From contig CAXBBS010000001.1 of NCBI GenBank assembly GCA_963974485.1, positions 124,001 through 188,000 on the forward strand: a stretch of 64,000 nucleotides of DNA. The letters are read 5' to 3'. Below, piece after piece: positions 18,280 to 27,317 of this stretch. How positions within the stretch are numbered: the stretch's first letter is position 1; every line of letters starts with the position of its first letter. The stretch is from JAALKW01 sp963974485 (GTDB taxonomy: Bacteria > Pseudomonadota > Gammaproteobacteria > Legionellales > Legionellaceae). A program made the translations under genes and the position numbers. The notes under the pieces are model-generated. The model had not been told where the DNA came from. It saw only the letters and a list, made by a program, of their open reading frames with translations, and did not search any database.

Positions 18280-19182
18280 TTAATCTTGCTTACTGGGCAT
18301 CATATAATGCATGACAATCTCATCAAACAACCCGTCATCAACACGACTAAAGTAATGAACAGGCTCATCGATTGATTGGGTCATCAGCTGGCCCCAGAAA
18401 ATAGTCGATGTCAGTTGATCGGGCAATGCTTTTACCGACTTCACCCAGTCATCAAATTGCTCAGGAGATGTGACGTCCGTATCAAAATGCATGCCCGAAA
18501 AACCAATACCCGTGTAGTTCGTTGCAAGCCCGCGATAAACACCAGGAACATCAGCCATCAAATGCAATTGAGTTGTCATACCCGTCATTGCATAGATTTG
18601 ACCACCCAGCTGAGGAATAATAAACGAATTCATCGGAGATGCCGCGGTTATTTTAAAGTTTACGGGAGTGCCTACCGGTAATTTAAGATAATTCACCGTT
18701 GCTATTTTTTGTTCTGGATAAATAAATAACCACTTCCAATCCAACGACACGACTTCAATCGTTACAGGCTTCGTCTTGGATTCAATTGGCTTATACGGAT
18801 CTAAACTGTGCGTGGTATACCACGTAATCGTGCCTAAAATTAAAATAACGATAATAGGAATGGTCCACCAAATAACTTCTAATAGCGTACTATGCGTCCA
18901 TTCGGGAGTATATTTGGCATTATTTCCTTCGCGATAACGCCAAGCAAACCAAAAAGCCATGAAAATAACAGGAATGATCACGAGCAACATGATACCAGCC
19001 GAAAGCATGATCAATTTTAACTCTTCTGCGGCAATGATACCCTTAGGCGCTAGTGCTCCAGAATCACATCCACTCAAGACAAGCAACATCATGGTAAGAA
19101 CGAATGCACTCACAGGCCGAAGCATGCGCTTACATGCGACGCCTGACACTAAATTAGAGATTAATTTGATTGGTTTTATCAT
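18280..19182 (-). CDS. cyoA: Cytochrome bo quinol oxidase subunit II (lipoprotein)
   Basis: Subunit II of the quinol oxidase; it has the cupredoxin fold but no CuA site, and indeed the CuA Cys pair is absent. A lipobox ends at Cys39 (VLSGC), so it is probably lipid-anchored. Two membrane helices follow (about residues 55-80 and 100-125), then the periplasmic domain with SLDWKWLFIYPEQ and ATNYTGIGFSGMHF. The start at 19182 has AAGGA ten bases upstream; a later ATG at 19125 is possible but has a poorer ribosome site. The operon promoter should lie in the 290-base divergent gap 19183-19472. Confidence 0.95.
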   Translation of the reverse strand: MIKPIKLISNLVSGVACKRMLRPVSAFVLTMMLLVLSGCDSGALAPKGIIAAEELKLIMLSAGIMLLVIIPVIFMAFWFAWRYREGNNAKYTPEWTHSTLLEVIWWTIPIIVILILGTITWYTTHSLDPYKPIESKTKPVTIEVVSLDWKWLFIYPEQKIATVNYLKLPVGTPVNFKITAASPMNSFIIPQLGGQIYAMTGMTTQLHLMADVPGVYRGLATNYTGIGFSGMHFDTDVTSPEQFDDWVKSVKALPDQLTSTIFWGQLMTQSIDEPVHYFSRVDDGLFDEIVMHYMMPSKQD

Positions 19183-19472
19183 ACCTTCGGTATCCTTTAT
19201 TTTTCACGGATCAAGACAATAATTAAGCACTGAATATTTTACATGATTTCGATAAAAACAACAGAAAATATGAGATATATTTGATGTTTGAGTGTTTTGA
19301 TGCTTAAGATGATACTAAGTAGGAGATATAATAGGATATAAAAGAAAGGGCCAATCAGTGTGTCGCCAATTGACCCAGTGGAATGACACATAGCAAGTCC
19401 AACCTCGCAGGTGCAATATCGCACAGCTGAAACACACCTGTCAATGTTTAATCTGCTTAAAATGGAGTTTTT
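19183..19472. other. Divergent intergenic region between cyoA and the hydrolase
   Basis: AT-rich region that must hold promoters for cyoABCD (minus) and for the alpha/beta hydrolase (plus). I see TTGACC at 19367 without a good -10 partner, and a TAAAAT on the minus strand near cyoA without a clear -35. GGAG precedes the hydrolase ATG. An 85-codon minus-strand frame here has no ribosome site or family features. Confidence 0.35.
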
Positions 19473-20258
19473 ATGATAAATCAAGATGATTTTCATTACA
19501 TGTGGCGCGGAAAACCAACACGTCCTTTACCGGCAGCTGAACTAAACCTCCTCGAACCGGTTCATATTTATGGTAAACAACATGGCAGGGCGCTGCTCTT
19601 GCTCCACGGCTTTTCATCCTCTCCGGCCATGTATCGCGCCATGATACCGGCCTTAGAAAACTATGATGCTTTGGTATGCCCAGCCCTACCAGGACATGCC
19701 GAAAATCTGGCCGCCTTTACCAGCGTTAACGCCGACGAATGGGTAACCGCTGCTGAAACGGCATGCGAGGCACTTATCAAGCAGTACGAAACGGTTGATG
19801 TGGTGGGTTTATCACTCGGGGGTTTGCTTGCCTATCATCTTGCCAACAAATATCCCATCCACCACCTTTATCTTTTAGCACCAGCTTTCAAACTGACGTT
19901 TAATCTTAAAGGCGCGACCATGCTCGCACGTCTACTCCATGCCTGCGGCTTAAAGCACATCACGAATCGTGCCGGCAATTTATATACAAAAACACATGAT
20001 GAATTAACCTACCGAAAACTACCGGTCCGGACCATTATTGAATTATTTACGTTGATTCAACAACATGAGTTTACAGATATAGCATGCCCCATCGATTTAT
20101 TTCTAGGAAGGCATGATGATGTCGTTGACTCGCCCTACATCGCGAAACACTTTGAATCCAACCCAAACTGCACGACACACTGGCTCGAAAACTCAGCGCA
20201 TGCCTTGCCTTTAGATGGTGATCTAGACGAGATGATTACGTGTCTAAATACACAATAA
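19473..20258 (+). CDS. Alpha/beta hydrolase, monoacylglycerol lipase/esterase-like
   Basis: Serine hydrolase of the alpha/beta fold, closest in pattern to carboxylesterase/monoacylglycerol lipase proteins of about 250 residues. LLLLHGFSSSP (residues 41-51) is the oxyanion-hole strand, GLSLGG places the nucleophile at Ser114, the acid is Asp215 or Asp216 in GRHDDVVD, and His243 lies in NSAHALPLD. No signal peptide, so probably cytoplasmic. The substrate is not predictable. GGAG sits five bases before the ATG. Its end is 11 bases from the convergent DUF2807 gene. Confidence 0.85.
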   Translation: MINQDDFHYMWRGKPTRPLPAAELNLLEPVHIYGKQHGRALLLLHGFSSSPAMYRAMIPALENYDALVCPALPGHAENLAAFTSVNADEWVTAAETACEALIKQYETVDVVGLSLGGLLAYHLANKYPIHHLYLLAPAFKLTFNLKGATMLARLLHACGLKHITNRAGNLYTKTHDELTYRKLPVRTIIELFTLIQQHEFTDIACPIDLFLGRHDDVVDSPYIAKHFESNPNCTTHWLENSAHALPLDGDLDEMITCLNTQ

Positions 20259-20269
20259 ACTAATAAAAA

Positions 20270-21259
20270 TTAATGATCGTACATCTGACCAGGCTGTATG
20301 AGCTTCAACTCTTCGGAGCGCATGTCTAATACAGCCGCATCATCTTCCATAAAATCCGTGCGACGTGCCGGGCGATTATAATAATAAATATCACTCACGC
20401 CTCGCGCTAACGTATGTTGATCGTTCACCGTAGAAATTTCAGCAACGGCTTCACCGTTTGTTTTAATAAACGACTCTTTCGCTCGTAAATAATGCCCATC
20501 AAAACGGGTTTTCCCTGAAAAATCTCCATCCAATAATTCCACGGAGCCTGCCAAAGACACACGCGTTGAACCGATTGAACGAACCACGACGCGCCCACCT
20601 TTAACCCAATATAAATTTAGCCAACCATCTCCCTGGCTATAAAGATGTTTAAGAGTCGCCTCGCCTCGTAAGATAGCATGAGGACTGCCTTCTAATTTTA
20701 CGTTTAAGTTAGGACTGTTAATCCCGGAAATATGTGTGCTTCCTGAACCTCGCAGCGTCAAGTCACGCAAACCAAGACGTCCACTCCACGTTGAATGTTT
20801 AGAATTATTGATCGAAATATCCAGCGGACTCGCATGAATTTTATGCGCCGTGATGACACCTTGTCCTTGATACGTAAAACGATGAAGGTTAGGTACATTA
20901 ATATCTAAATCAGCAGAGCCCATACGCAAACGGGGCTTACTGCCAAAGCGTTCTCGCCGTTCATAAATTTTAATATATAAAACATGCCGAACAACACGTG
21001 ATTGTATACGCGCGAGGTCCATCACATCACCTCGAATTTTGAGGCCAGGCTTTTGTTTTGTATGGGTATGCAAGCGAACATTAAACGGCCCATCGATATG
21101 CACTTGCGTAAACGAAGGAACTTCACGAACCTGCTCTTTGATCTGAACAGGCGGTGGCGGGGAGAGTAACGATGAAGCAGGCATGGCAATCGACGGAATA
21201 TAACTTCCGACAAGCCAGATGCAACACATCAACGAAATGTAACGCGCCAACATAAACAA
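20270..21259 (-). CDS. Secreted DUF2807 (adhesin-head-like) protein
   Basis: Exported protein with the GIN/DUF2807 beta-helix domain. A signal segment ends near residue 26 (SIAMP). A proline stretch (LLSPPPPVQ) then leads to the domain: FTQVHIDGPFNVRLH, LKIRGDVMDLARIQSRV, LDINVPNLHRFTYQG, and repeated GSGSTHISG, GSPHAIL and GSTRVSL turns that mark a right-handed parallel beta-helix. The family is often labelled putative autotransporter adhesin head, but there is no translocator domain here and the role is unknown. The last 45 residues are polar and unlike the domain. Divergent from the caa3 oxidase operon. Confidence 0.75.
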   Translation of the reverse strand: MFMLARYISLMCCIWLVGSYIPSIAMPASSLLSPPPPVQIKEQVREVPSFTQVHIDGPFNVRLHTHTKQKPGLKIRGDVMDLARIQSRVVRHVLYIKIYERRERFGSKPRLRMGSADLDINVPNLHRFTYQGQGVITAHKIHASPLDISINNSKHSTWSGRLGLRDLTLRGSGSTHISGINSPNLNVKLEGSPHAILRGEATLKHLYSQGDGWLNLYWVKGGRVVVRSIGSTRVSLAGSVELLDGDFSGKTRFDGHYLRAKESFIKTNGEAVAEISTVNDQHTLARGVSDIYYYNRPARRTDFMEDDAAVLDMRSEELKLIQPGQMYDH

Positions 21260-21334
21260 TCACCTTTAGACGTAGATTTATCTAACATAGAGCAAGTAAC
21301 CGCCAAGCGCAAGCAAATTGAACGCGCAATCTAC

Positions 21335-21363
21335 TGGTAGAAATGCGCTGTCACTGCTATGAT
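21335..21363 (+). promoter_or_regulatory. Extended -10 promoter for the caa3 oxidase operon
   Basis: TGCTATGAT ends at 21363, an extended -10 (TG, one base, TATGAT at 21358-21363). The -35 position at 21335-21340 (TGGTAG) is poor, as is common for extended -10 promoters. The cytochrome c ATG is about 45 bases beyond the expected start point. Confidence 0.45.
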
Positions 21364-21413
21364 CGCGACTTAAAACTTTTTTTCATTATTAAACAAATAG
21401 AAGGACGCATGCT

Positions 21414-22958
21414 ATGGCATGGATACAAGCTACCAATACCAATATTAAAAAAAATCTATGCCTCTTACTACTTCTCATGACCGCATGCGTTCTACAAGCA
21501 CCGTTGCATGCAGCGGAATCCAAGCTGATTGATGGTTATTATGCTGAATACCCACCAACAACACCGGTCGTAGACGCTGCAAAAGCTGCGCAAATAAAAA
21601 ACGGTGAATACCTCGCTAAAATGGGCGACTGCCTGGCATGTCATACCGACGTTGCCCACGGCGGAAAACCTTTTGCTGGCGGCTTAAGCATCGCCACACC
21701 GTTCGGTACGTTTTATAGCCCCAACATCACGCCAGATGTTGAAACAGGCATTGGCTCATGGACTAAAGCTGACTTTATTCGTGCTCTCAAAGAAGGACGA
21801 AATCCGAAAGGACAAAACTACTTTCCTGTTTTTCCTTTCGCATACTTTGCTAATATTTCAGATGAAGATGCAGGTGATTTATACACATATTTCATGAACA
21901 TCCCTGCTGTCGAACGCAAAAACACCCCGCTTCCGTTTCCATTTAATATCCCTGGATCACGTCTTTCTTTATGGGGCTGGAAAATGCTCTTTTTCTACCC
22001 TGAATCACGCATTAAAGAAGATCCTCAACAATCGTCCGAATGGAACCGTGGACGCTATATCGTCGATGGTCCCGGTCATTGCAGCATGTGTCACACGCCG
22101 CTTAATCCACTCGGTGCGCCTAAGAAACAATATTATTTAACCGGTGGCTTTATTGATGGTTACTGGGCACCTAACATCACAAAATTAGGCCTTGAAACAG
22201 CGACCGACCAAGATCTTATTGATGTCTTTGTTAAAGGCGAACTGATTAACCATGCCGGTCCTGTTGCAGGCCCTATGGCTGAAGTTAATCATAACAGCTT
22301 AAGCTACCTGACCCGAGAGGATCATCTCGCCATGGCGACCTACTTAAGAACGGTTACCAGTGAAGAGCCTCTTGGCCTGCCACCATCCGACGCACCTCCC
22401 AGCCTTGAACGAGGACGCGAAGTCTATTTAAAAGCATGTACCGTCTGCCACCAAAACGGTGAAATGACCGCGCCTCGTATAGGCAAAGGTGCCAACTGGA
22501 CCATGCGGCTTAAAGATGGTGGCTTAACCACACTTTATAAAAATGCGATCAACGGCTATAACAGCATGCCTCCTAAAGGTGCATGCGTGACCTGCTCTGA
22601 AAACGACATCATGTCTGCCGTAGACTATTTGTTAAACGAATCGCTCACGCGCTCTCAGTGGCTCGATGTAAAAGCAAATCAACTTGAAGCCCCGCCCTTG
22701 ACCGGAAAAACGCTTTATGAAACCAAGTGCAGCGTTTGTCATAATAACGACCATTCGGGTGCCCCCAAACTAGGAGATGTGACTGCCTGGAAAAAAGTCT
22801 CGGCAAAAAACCTCGATGTTCTTGTTCAAGAGACCATCAACAGCGAGCACCATCCTAAAAATGGAGCCTGCACCACATGCTCCACCGATGACATCATTCG
22901 TGCTGTCAAATACATGCTCAGCGAATCCCAAACCGAAGGGAACTACAAGCTGTGGTAA
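21414..22958 (+). CDS. Tetraheme cytochrome c, probable electron donor to caa3 oxidase
   Basis: Exported c-type cytochrome with four haem-binding CXXCH motifs at residues 73-77, 223-227, 342-346 and 439-443. The first two lie in domains like the cytochrome subunit of alcohol/gluconate dehydrogenases. The last two resemble cytochrome c5 domains, each followed by the c5-type disulfide motif CxxCS (391-395 and 486-490) in a repeated GACxTCSxxDI context. A signal segment covers residues 14-34 (ending LHAAE). It is the first gene of the operon with coxB, coxA, ctaG and coxC, so passing electrons to the oxidase is the likely role. AAGGA lies eight bases before the ATG. The combined four-domain layout is unusual. 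Confidence 0.82.
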   Translation: MAWIQATNTNIKKNLCLLLLLMTACVLQAPLHAAESKLIDGYYAEYPPTTPVVDAAKAAQIKNGEYLAKMGDCLACHTDVAHGGKPFAGGLSIATPFGTFYSPNITPDVETGIGSWTKADFIRALKEGRNPKGQNYFPVFPFAYFANISDEDAGDLYTYFMNIPAVERKNTPLPFPFNIPGSRLSLWGWKMLFFYPESRIKEDPQQSSEWNRGRYIVDGPGHCSMCHTPLNPLGAPKKQYYLTGGFIDGYWAPNITKLGLETATDQDLIDVFVKGELINHAGPVAGPMAEVNHNSLSYLTREDHLAMATYLRTVTSEEPLGLPPSDAPPSLERGREVYLKACTVCHQNGEMTAPRIGKGANWTMRLKDGGLTTLYKNAINGYNSMPPKGACVTCSENDIMSAVDYLLNESLTRSQWLDVKANQLEAPPLTGKTLYETKCSVCHNNDHSGAPKLGDVTAWKKVSAKNLDVLVQETINSEHHPKNGACTTCSTDDIIRAVKYMLSESQTEGNYKLW

Positions 22959-22993
22959 ACCATTATCCAACAGAAACAAAGAAAGGAACGGGG

Positions 22994-24181
22994 ATGTTAA
23001 AACGATTCAACACCGTTAAACAATTGCTCTTAAGTGGTCTCATGACCATACTTGTAGGGCCTGTCAGTGCTGGTACAGCACCTGATCAATGGCAAATGAA
23101 CATGTATAAAGGCGTTACGCCTGTCAGCCAAGATATTTATTGGCTGCATATGGTCGCCATTTGGGTCTGTGCGGCGATTGGCGTCGTGGTTTTTGGGATC
23201 ATGATCTACTCACTGATTTATCACCGTAAATCAAAGGGTTACAAACCCGCCTCGTTTCATGACAACACCCGTCTTGAAATTATTTGGTCGATTATTCCTT
23301 TTATTATTTTAATCGGCTTGGCCGTTCCTGCCACGCATATTTTGGCCCGCATGGAAGACAGCTCTGAAGCGGATATCACCATCAAAATTGTCGGGCATCA
23401 ATGGAAATGGCAATACCAATACCTTGATCAGGGGATCAGCTATTTTAGTAATTTATCCACGCCTTATGCGCAAATGAATAATCAACAAGAAAAAAATGCC
23501 TGGTATTTACTTGAAGTCGACAAACCACTTGTATTGCCCATTCATAAAAAAATTCGCTTTCTTGTGACATCAAACGATGTGATTCACTCGTGGTGGGTTC
23601 CTGAGTTAGGTATTAAGCGAGATGCTATTCCAGGCTTTATGCATGAGACATGGGCTCGCATTGAACAAGCCGGTACCTATCGTGGACAATGTGCCGAGCT
23701 ATGCGGTGTCAACCACGCCTTCATGCCAATTGTGGTCGAAGCCGTGAGCGACAAAGCATTTAAACAATGGGTTGCCGCGCAATCCAATCCAGAACCTGAA
23801 GAGCCCCAAATCATGACGCATGATGCGCTCATAACGCTTGGTAAACAGAAATATGACATGTTGTGTTCAGCCTGCCACCAAGCAGACGGCACAGGAATTC
23901 CGCCGTTGTATCCTGCACTCAAAGGCAGCTCTGTTGCAGTTGGACATCCTATATCCAGACATGTTGATCTGGTGTTAAACGGTGTGCCTGGAACCGCGAT
24001 GCAAGCCTATCGCGAACAACTGACTAACGAAGAAATTGCTGCCATCACCACGTATGAACGTAATGCTTGGGGCAATAACACGAACGAAGACATACAACCC
24101 AATGATGTGGCACAAGCTCGTAAAGAACTTGATCGTCCAGCAATTCGGGTGAAACAAGCACACGCTGGAGGTTTACAATGA
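22994..24181 (+). CDS. coxB: Cytochrome c oxidase subunit II with fused cytochrome c domain
   Basis: Electron entry subunit of a caa3-type oxidase. Signal segment to about residue 26, two membrane helices (about 48-72 and 94-114), then the CuA cupredoxin domain with ligands His198, Cys233, Glu235, Cys237, His241 and Met244. A C-terminal cytochrome c domain carries CSACH at residues 291-295. The start at 22994 has AAGGA at normal spacing; the longer frame from 22952 overlaps the previous gene. The stop overlaps the coxA ATG (ATGA). The fused haem domain means electrons pass from the periplasmic cytochromes through this subunit to CuA. Confidence 0.95.
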   Translation: MLKRFNTVKQLLLSGLMTILVGPVSAGTAPDQWQMNMYKGVTPVSQDIYWLHMVAIWVCAAIGVVVFGIMIYSLIYHRKSKGYKPASFHDNTRLEIIWSIIPFIILIGLAVPATHILARMEDSSEADITIKIVGHQWKWQYQYLDQGISYFSNLSTPYAQMNNQQEKNAWYLLEVDKPLVLPIHKKIRFLVTSNDVIHSWWVPELGIKRDAIPGFMHETWARIEQAGTYRGQCAELCGVNHAFMPIVVEAVSDKAFKQWVAAQSNPEPEEPQIMTHDALITLGKQKYDMLCSACHQADGTGIPPLYPALKGSSVAVGHPISRHVDLVLNGVPGTAMQAYREQLTNEEIAAITTYERNAWGNNTNEDIQPNDVAQARKELDRPAIRVKQAHAGGLQ

Positions 24182-25788
24182 ATCATACGTTAGCACCTGA
24201 ATCAGCCCATGATGATCACCATGATCATGGCCCACACCAATACAAAGGCATCATTGGTTTTATTAAGCGTTGGGTGTTTACAACCAACCACAAAGATATC
24301 GGCACACTGTATCTTTTGATAGCTCTGTTCAGCTTTTTTCTCGCTGGCGCCATGGCTTTATTGATTCGTGTTGAGCTGTTTCAACCGGGTCATCGCTTGG
24401 TTGATCCTAATTTATTTAACCAGCTGACGACGATGCACGGGCTTGTCATGCTCTTTGGGGTGATCATGCCTGCATTCGTTGGTATGGCCAATTGGCAAAT
24501 TCCGATGATGATTGGGGCGCCCGATATGGCCTTACCAAGGCTTAATAACTGGAGTTTTTGGATTCTTCCCTTTGCATTTAGCTTACTCTTATCCACCATG
24601 TTCCATGCGGGTGGTGGTCCCAATTTTGGCTGGACCATGTATGCACCGCTCTCAACACACTATGCCCCGCCTAGCACTGACTTCATGATTTTTGCGATTC
24701 ATATGATGGGAATTTCATCCATCATGGGTTCCATCAATATTATCGCAACCATCTTAAATTTACGCGCACCCGGCATGACCATGATGAAGATGCCGATGTT
24801 TGTATGGACGTGGCTCATCACCGCATTTTTATTGATCGCTATCATGCCCGTCTTAGCAGGCACCGTGACCATGATGCTGACCGATAGGCATTTCGGAACC
24901 AGCTTTTTTGAAGCAGCTGGCGGCGGCGATCCTATTTTATTCCAGCATCTCTTTTGGTTTTTTGGACACCCTGAAGTTTATGTCTTGGTTCTACCTGCTT
25001 TTGGTGTTATTTCTGAAGTGATCCCAACCTTTAGTCGTAAACCACTCTTTGGTTACCACTTTATGGTTTACGCGACCATCAGTATCGCACTCTTATCGTT
25101 TATTGTTTGGGTGCATCACATGTTCACGACCGGTGTTCCGCTCGGTGCTGAGCTATTTTTCATGTACACCACCATGCTGATTGCCGTACCCACAGGTGTG
25201 AAAGTCTTTAACTGGGTCAGCACCATGTTTCGAGGTTCGATGACCTTTGAGACACCGATGCTATTTGCCGTGGCTTTTGTGTTTCTCTTCACCATCGGTG
25301 GATTCACTGGAATTATGCTTGCCTTGGTGCCTGCTGATTTCCAATATCAAGACACCTATTTTGTTGTCGGTCACTTTCATTATGTGCTTGTGCCAGGGGT
25401 TGTTTTCTCACTCTATTCAGGCGCTTATTACTGGCTGCCTAAATGGACCGGCCACATGTATAACGAAGCCTTAGGAAAATGGCATTTCTGGCTATCGGTT
25501 ATTTCTGTAAACATTACGTTCTTCCCGATGCACTTTTTAGGGCTCGCGGGCATGCCACGTCGAATTCCTGACTACGCGCTGCAATTTACGAACTTTAACG
25601 TTGTGGTGACAATCGGTGCTTTTATCTTTGGCTTCTCACAATTACTCTTTCTTGGAAACCTTATTTACACCATTCGCAAAGGTAAGAAAGTGGACGCCCA
25701 AGTTTGGGAAGGTGCGACAACACTGGAGTGGACCTTGTCTTCTCCTCCGCCTTACCATTCGTTTACAACACCGCCAACGATACTTTAA
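24178..25788 (+). CDS. coxA: Cytochrome c oxidase subunit I
   Basis: Catalytic subunit with haem a and the haem a3-CuB site. The 536-residue protein has twelve membrane helices. Landmarks: TTMHGLVMLFG (haem a ligand), FFGHPEVYVLVLPAFG (CuB His, cross-linked Tyr, and the Glu typical of A1-type enzymes), WVHHMFTTG (two CuB His) and VGHFHYVLVPG (haem ligands). APDMALPRLNNWSFW matches the D-channel entrance. The N-terminal His/Asp-rich stretch (HDDHHDHGPH) is unusual and might bind metal, but that is a guess. Genes for haem A synthesis (ctaA, ctaB) are not in the window. Confidence 0.97.
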   Translation: MNHTLAPESAHDDHHDHGPHQYKGIIGFIKRWVFTTNHKDIGTLYLLIALFSFFLAGAMALLIRVELFQPGHRLVDPNLFNQLTTMHGLVMLFGVIMPAFVGMANWQIPMMIGAPDMALPRLNNWSFWILPFAFSLLLSTMFHAGGGPNFGWTMYAPLSTHYAPPSTDFMIFAIHMMGISSIMGSINIIATILNLRAPGMTMMKMPMFVWTWLITAFLLIAIMPVLAGTVTMMLTDRHFGTSFFEAAGGGDPILFQHLFWFFGHPEVYVLVLPAFGVISEVIPTFSRKPLFGYHFMVYATISIALLSFIVWVHHMFTTGVPLGAELFFMYTTMLIAVPTGVKVFNWVSTMFRGSMTFETPMLFAVAFVFLFTIGGFTGIMLALVPADFQYQDTYFVVGHFHYVLVPGVVFSLYSGAYYWLPKWTGHMYNEALGKWHFWLSVISVNITFFPMHFLGLAGMPRRIPDYALQFTNFNVVVTIGAFIFGFSQLLFLGNLIYTIRKGKKVDAQVWEGATTLEWTLSSPPPYHSFTTPPTIL

Positions 25789-25809
25789 TAGCATGAGCAG
25801 ATATTGGTC

Positions 25810-26349
25810 ATGAAAAAAAAACACGCACGTAACGTTCCGTTACTATTGACCGGCATGGCTGTGGCCATGTTTGCCTTTGGTTTTGCCCTGGTCCCTATTT
25901 ATAATAGCTTATGTAAAAATTTAGGGATCAACGGTAAAGTTGATTTAAAACCCGTCGCTTTTGATGCATCCAAAGCGACGGTTGCGCAGGATCGTGAAGT
26001 GCTTGTTGAATTTGTCGCAACCAATAACTCAGGTGTTCCTTGGGCTTTTTATCCGAAAACACCCAAGCTCAAAGTTCATCCGGGAGAAATTGCACGCTTG
26101 GCGTTTTATGCGGAAAATAAAACTAATCATCGCATGACGGTACAAGCCATACCCAGCATCACACCCGGTATTGCTGCCAAATATTTAAAAAAAACTGAAT
26201 GTTTTTGTTTTGAGCAACAAACGCTGGAAGGCCATGAAGGGATGAATATGCCACTTCTCTTTCATCTGGATACCGACCTTCCCAAGCAGGTTAAAACAAT
26301 TACCTTGGCATACACTTTATTTGACGTGACCGACCGCGTCACCCATTAG
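25810..26349 (+). CDS. ctaG: Cytochrome oxidase copper assembly protein CtaG/Cox11
   Basis: Membrane-anchored copper chaperone that inserts CuB into subunit I. One N-terminal membrane helix (about residues 9-30) is followed by the periplasmic immunoglobulin-like domain. The copper-binding Cys pair is in KTECFCFEQQTL, and NNSGVPWAFYPK matches the family. I chose the ATG at 25810; an in-frame TTG at 25804 is less likely. It sits between coxA and coxC, the usual place for this gene. Confidence 0.94.
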   Translation: MKKKHARNVPLLLTGMAVAMFAFGFALVPIYNSLCKNLGINGKVDLKPVAFDASKATVAQDREVLVEFVATNNSGVPWAFYPKTPKLKVHPGEIARLAFYAENKTNHRMTVQAIPSITPGIAAKYLKKTECFCFEQQTLEGHEGMNMPLLFHLDTDLPKQVKTITLAYTLFDVTDRVTH

Positions 26350-26361
26350 GAGAAGAAACAC

Positions 26362-27240
26362 ATGGGCGCACACCACAGCACCTACTACATCCCGAACCCA
26401 AGCCATTGGCCGCTTGTTGCGTCAACGGCGCTTACGACGACGCTGGTCGGTGCTGCTTCATGGCTGCACGCTGATTGGTATGGGCCTTATATTTTTAGCA
26501 TTGGCCTGGTTCTGATGACCGTGATGTTATTTGGTTGGTTTGGCCAAGTGGTCTATGAAAGTCAAAAGAGCCTCTATGACTTACGTGTTGATCGCTCGTT
26601 TCGTTGGGGTATGTGCTGGTTTATATTTTCAGAAGTATGCTTTTTCGGTGCTTTTTTCGGGGCCTTGTTCTATTCCCGCTACTGGAGCCTTCCCATGCTC
26701 GGTGGTGAATTATCGCTTCATCCGATGACGCATATTACTCTATGGCCTGAATTTAAAAATGCCTGGCCTCTCTTAAAAAACCCTGATAACCAAACCTATG
26801 TCGGTGCTTATGAAGCCATGGGAGCTTGGGGTTTAGCTGCCATTAATACGGTTTTATTGCTCACATCCGGTGTAACCATCACCTGGGCACATTGGGCTCT
26901 CAAACTTAATAAGCGCAAACAACTGGTGATTGGCCTCGCACTCACCGTTGCCCTTGGTGTACTCTTTTTGACACTGCAAGCCTATGAGTATCATGAAGCT
27001 TATACCGAGATGAACTTAACGCTTGATGCCGGTATTTATGGCACCACGTTCTTCATGCTCACCGGCTTCCATGGCTTACACGTGACGCTTGGCACCATCA
27101 TGCTCATCACAATTCTCGTGCGATCCATGCGCGGACATTTCACTCCTGAACGCCATTTTGCTTTTGAAGCCGTTGCTTGGTACTGGCATTTTGTCGATGT
27201 GGTTTGGTTGTTCTTGTTTATTTTTATCTATTGGCTGTAA
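26362..27240 (+). CDS. coxC: Cytochrome c oxidase subunit III
   Basis: Structural membrane subunit III that protects subunit I from turnover inactivation. The 292-residue protein has seven hydrophobic segments. Conserved pieces include RWGMCWFIFSEVCFFGAFFGA, LLTSGVTITWAHWAL, LQAYEYHEA, GFHGLHVTLG and WYWHFVDVVWLFLFIFIYW. AGGAG lies before the ATG at good spacing (GGAGAAGAAACACATG). Last gene of the core caa3 cluster; a surf1-like gene is not adjacent. Confidence 0.96.
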   Translation: MGAHHSTYYIPNPSHWPLVASTALTTTLVGAASWLHADWYGPYIFSIGLVLMTVMLFGWFGQVVYESQKSLYDLRVDRSFRWGMCWFIFSEVCFFGAFFGALFYSRYWSLPMLGGELSLHPMTHITLWPEFKNAWPLLKNPDNQTYVGAYEAMGAWGLAAINTVLLLTSGVTITWAHWALKLNKRKQLVIGLALTVALGVLFLTLQAYEYHEAYTEMNLTLDAGIYGTTFFMLTGFHGLHVTLGTIMLITILVRSMRGHFTPERHFAFEAVAWYWHFVDVVWLFLFIFIYWL

Positions 27241-27248
27241 AGCACTAT

Positions 27249-27278
27249 CGGAGCATGCATGCTTTAACGTATGCTCCG
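27249..27278 (+). terminator. Hairpin after coxC
   Basis: CGGAGCAT at 27249-27256 pairs with ATGCTCCG at 27271-27278, nine bases after the coxC stop. No T-run follows, so termination is probably partial and the desaturase at 27318 may be read through. Confidence 0.4.
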
Positions 27279-27317
27279 TCACATTACAGACAAAAAATAG
27301 ACAAAAAAATAAACCGT

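Noticed and set aside
19239..19496. Minus-strand 85-codon frame between cyoA and the hydrolase
   Set aside because: No ribosome site, Cys-rich and Leu-rich without a sensible signal, overlaps the start of the hydrolase gene, and lies in a region needed for divergent promoters.
25793..25813. Six-codon frame (MSRYWS) between coxA and ctaG
   Set aside because: A small protein is sometimes encoded between these genes, but six codons overlapping the ctaG start with no ribosome site is not enough to call a gene.
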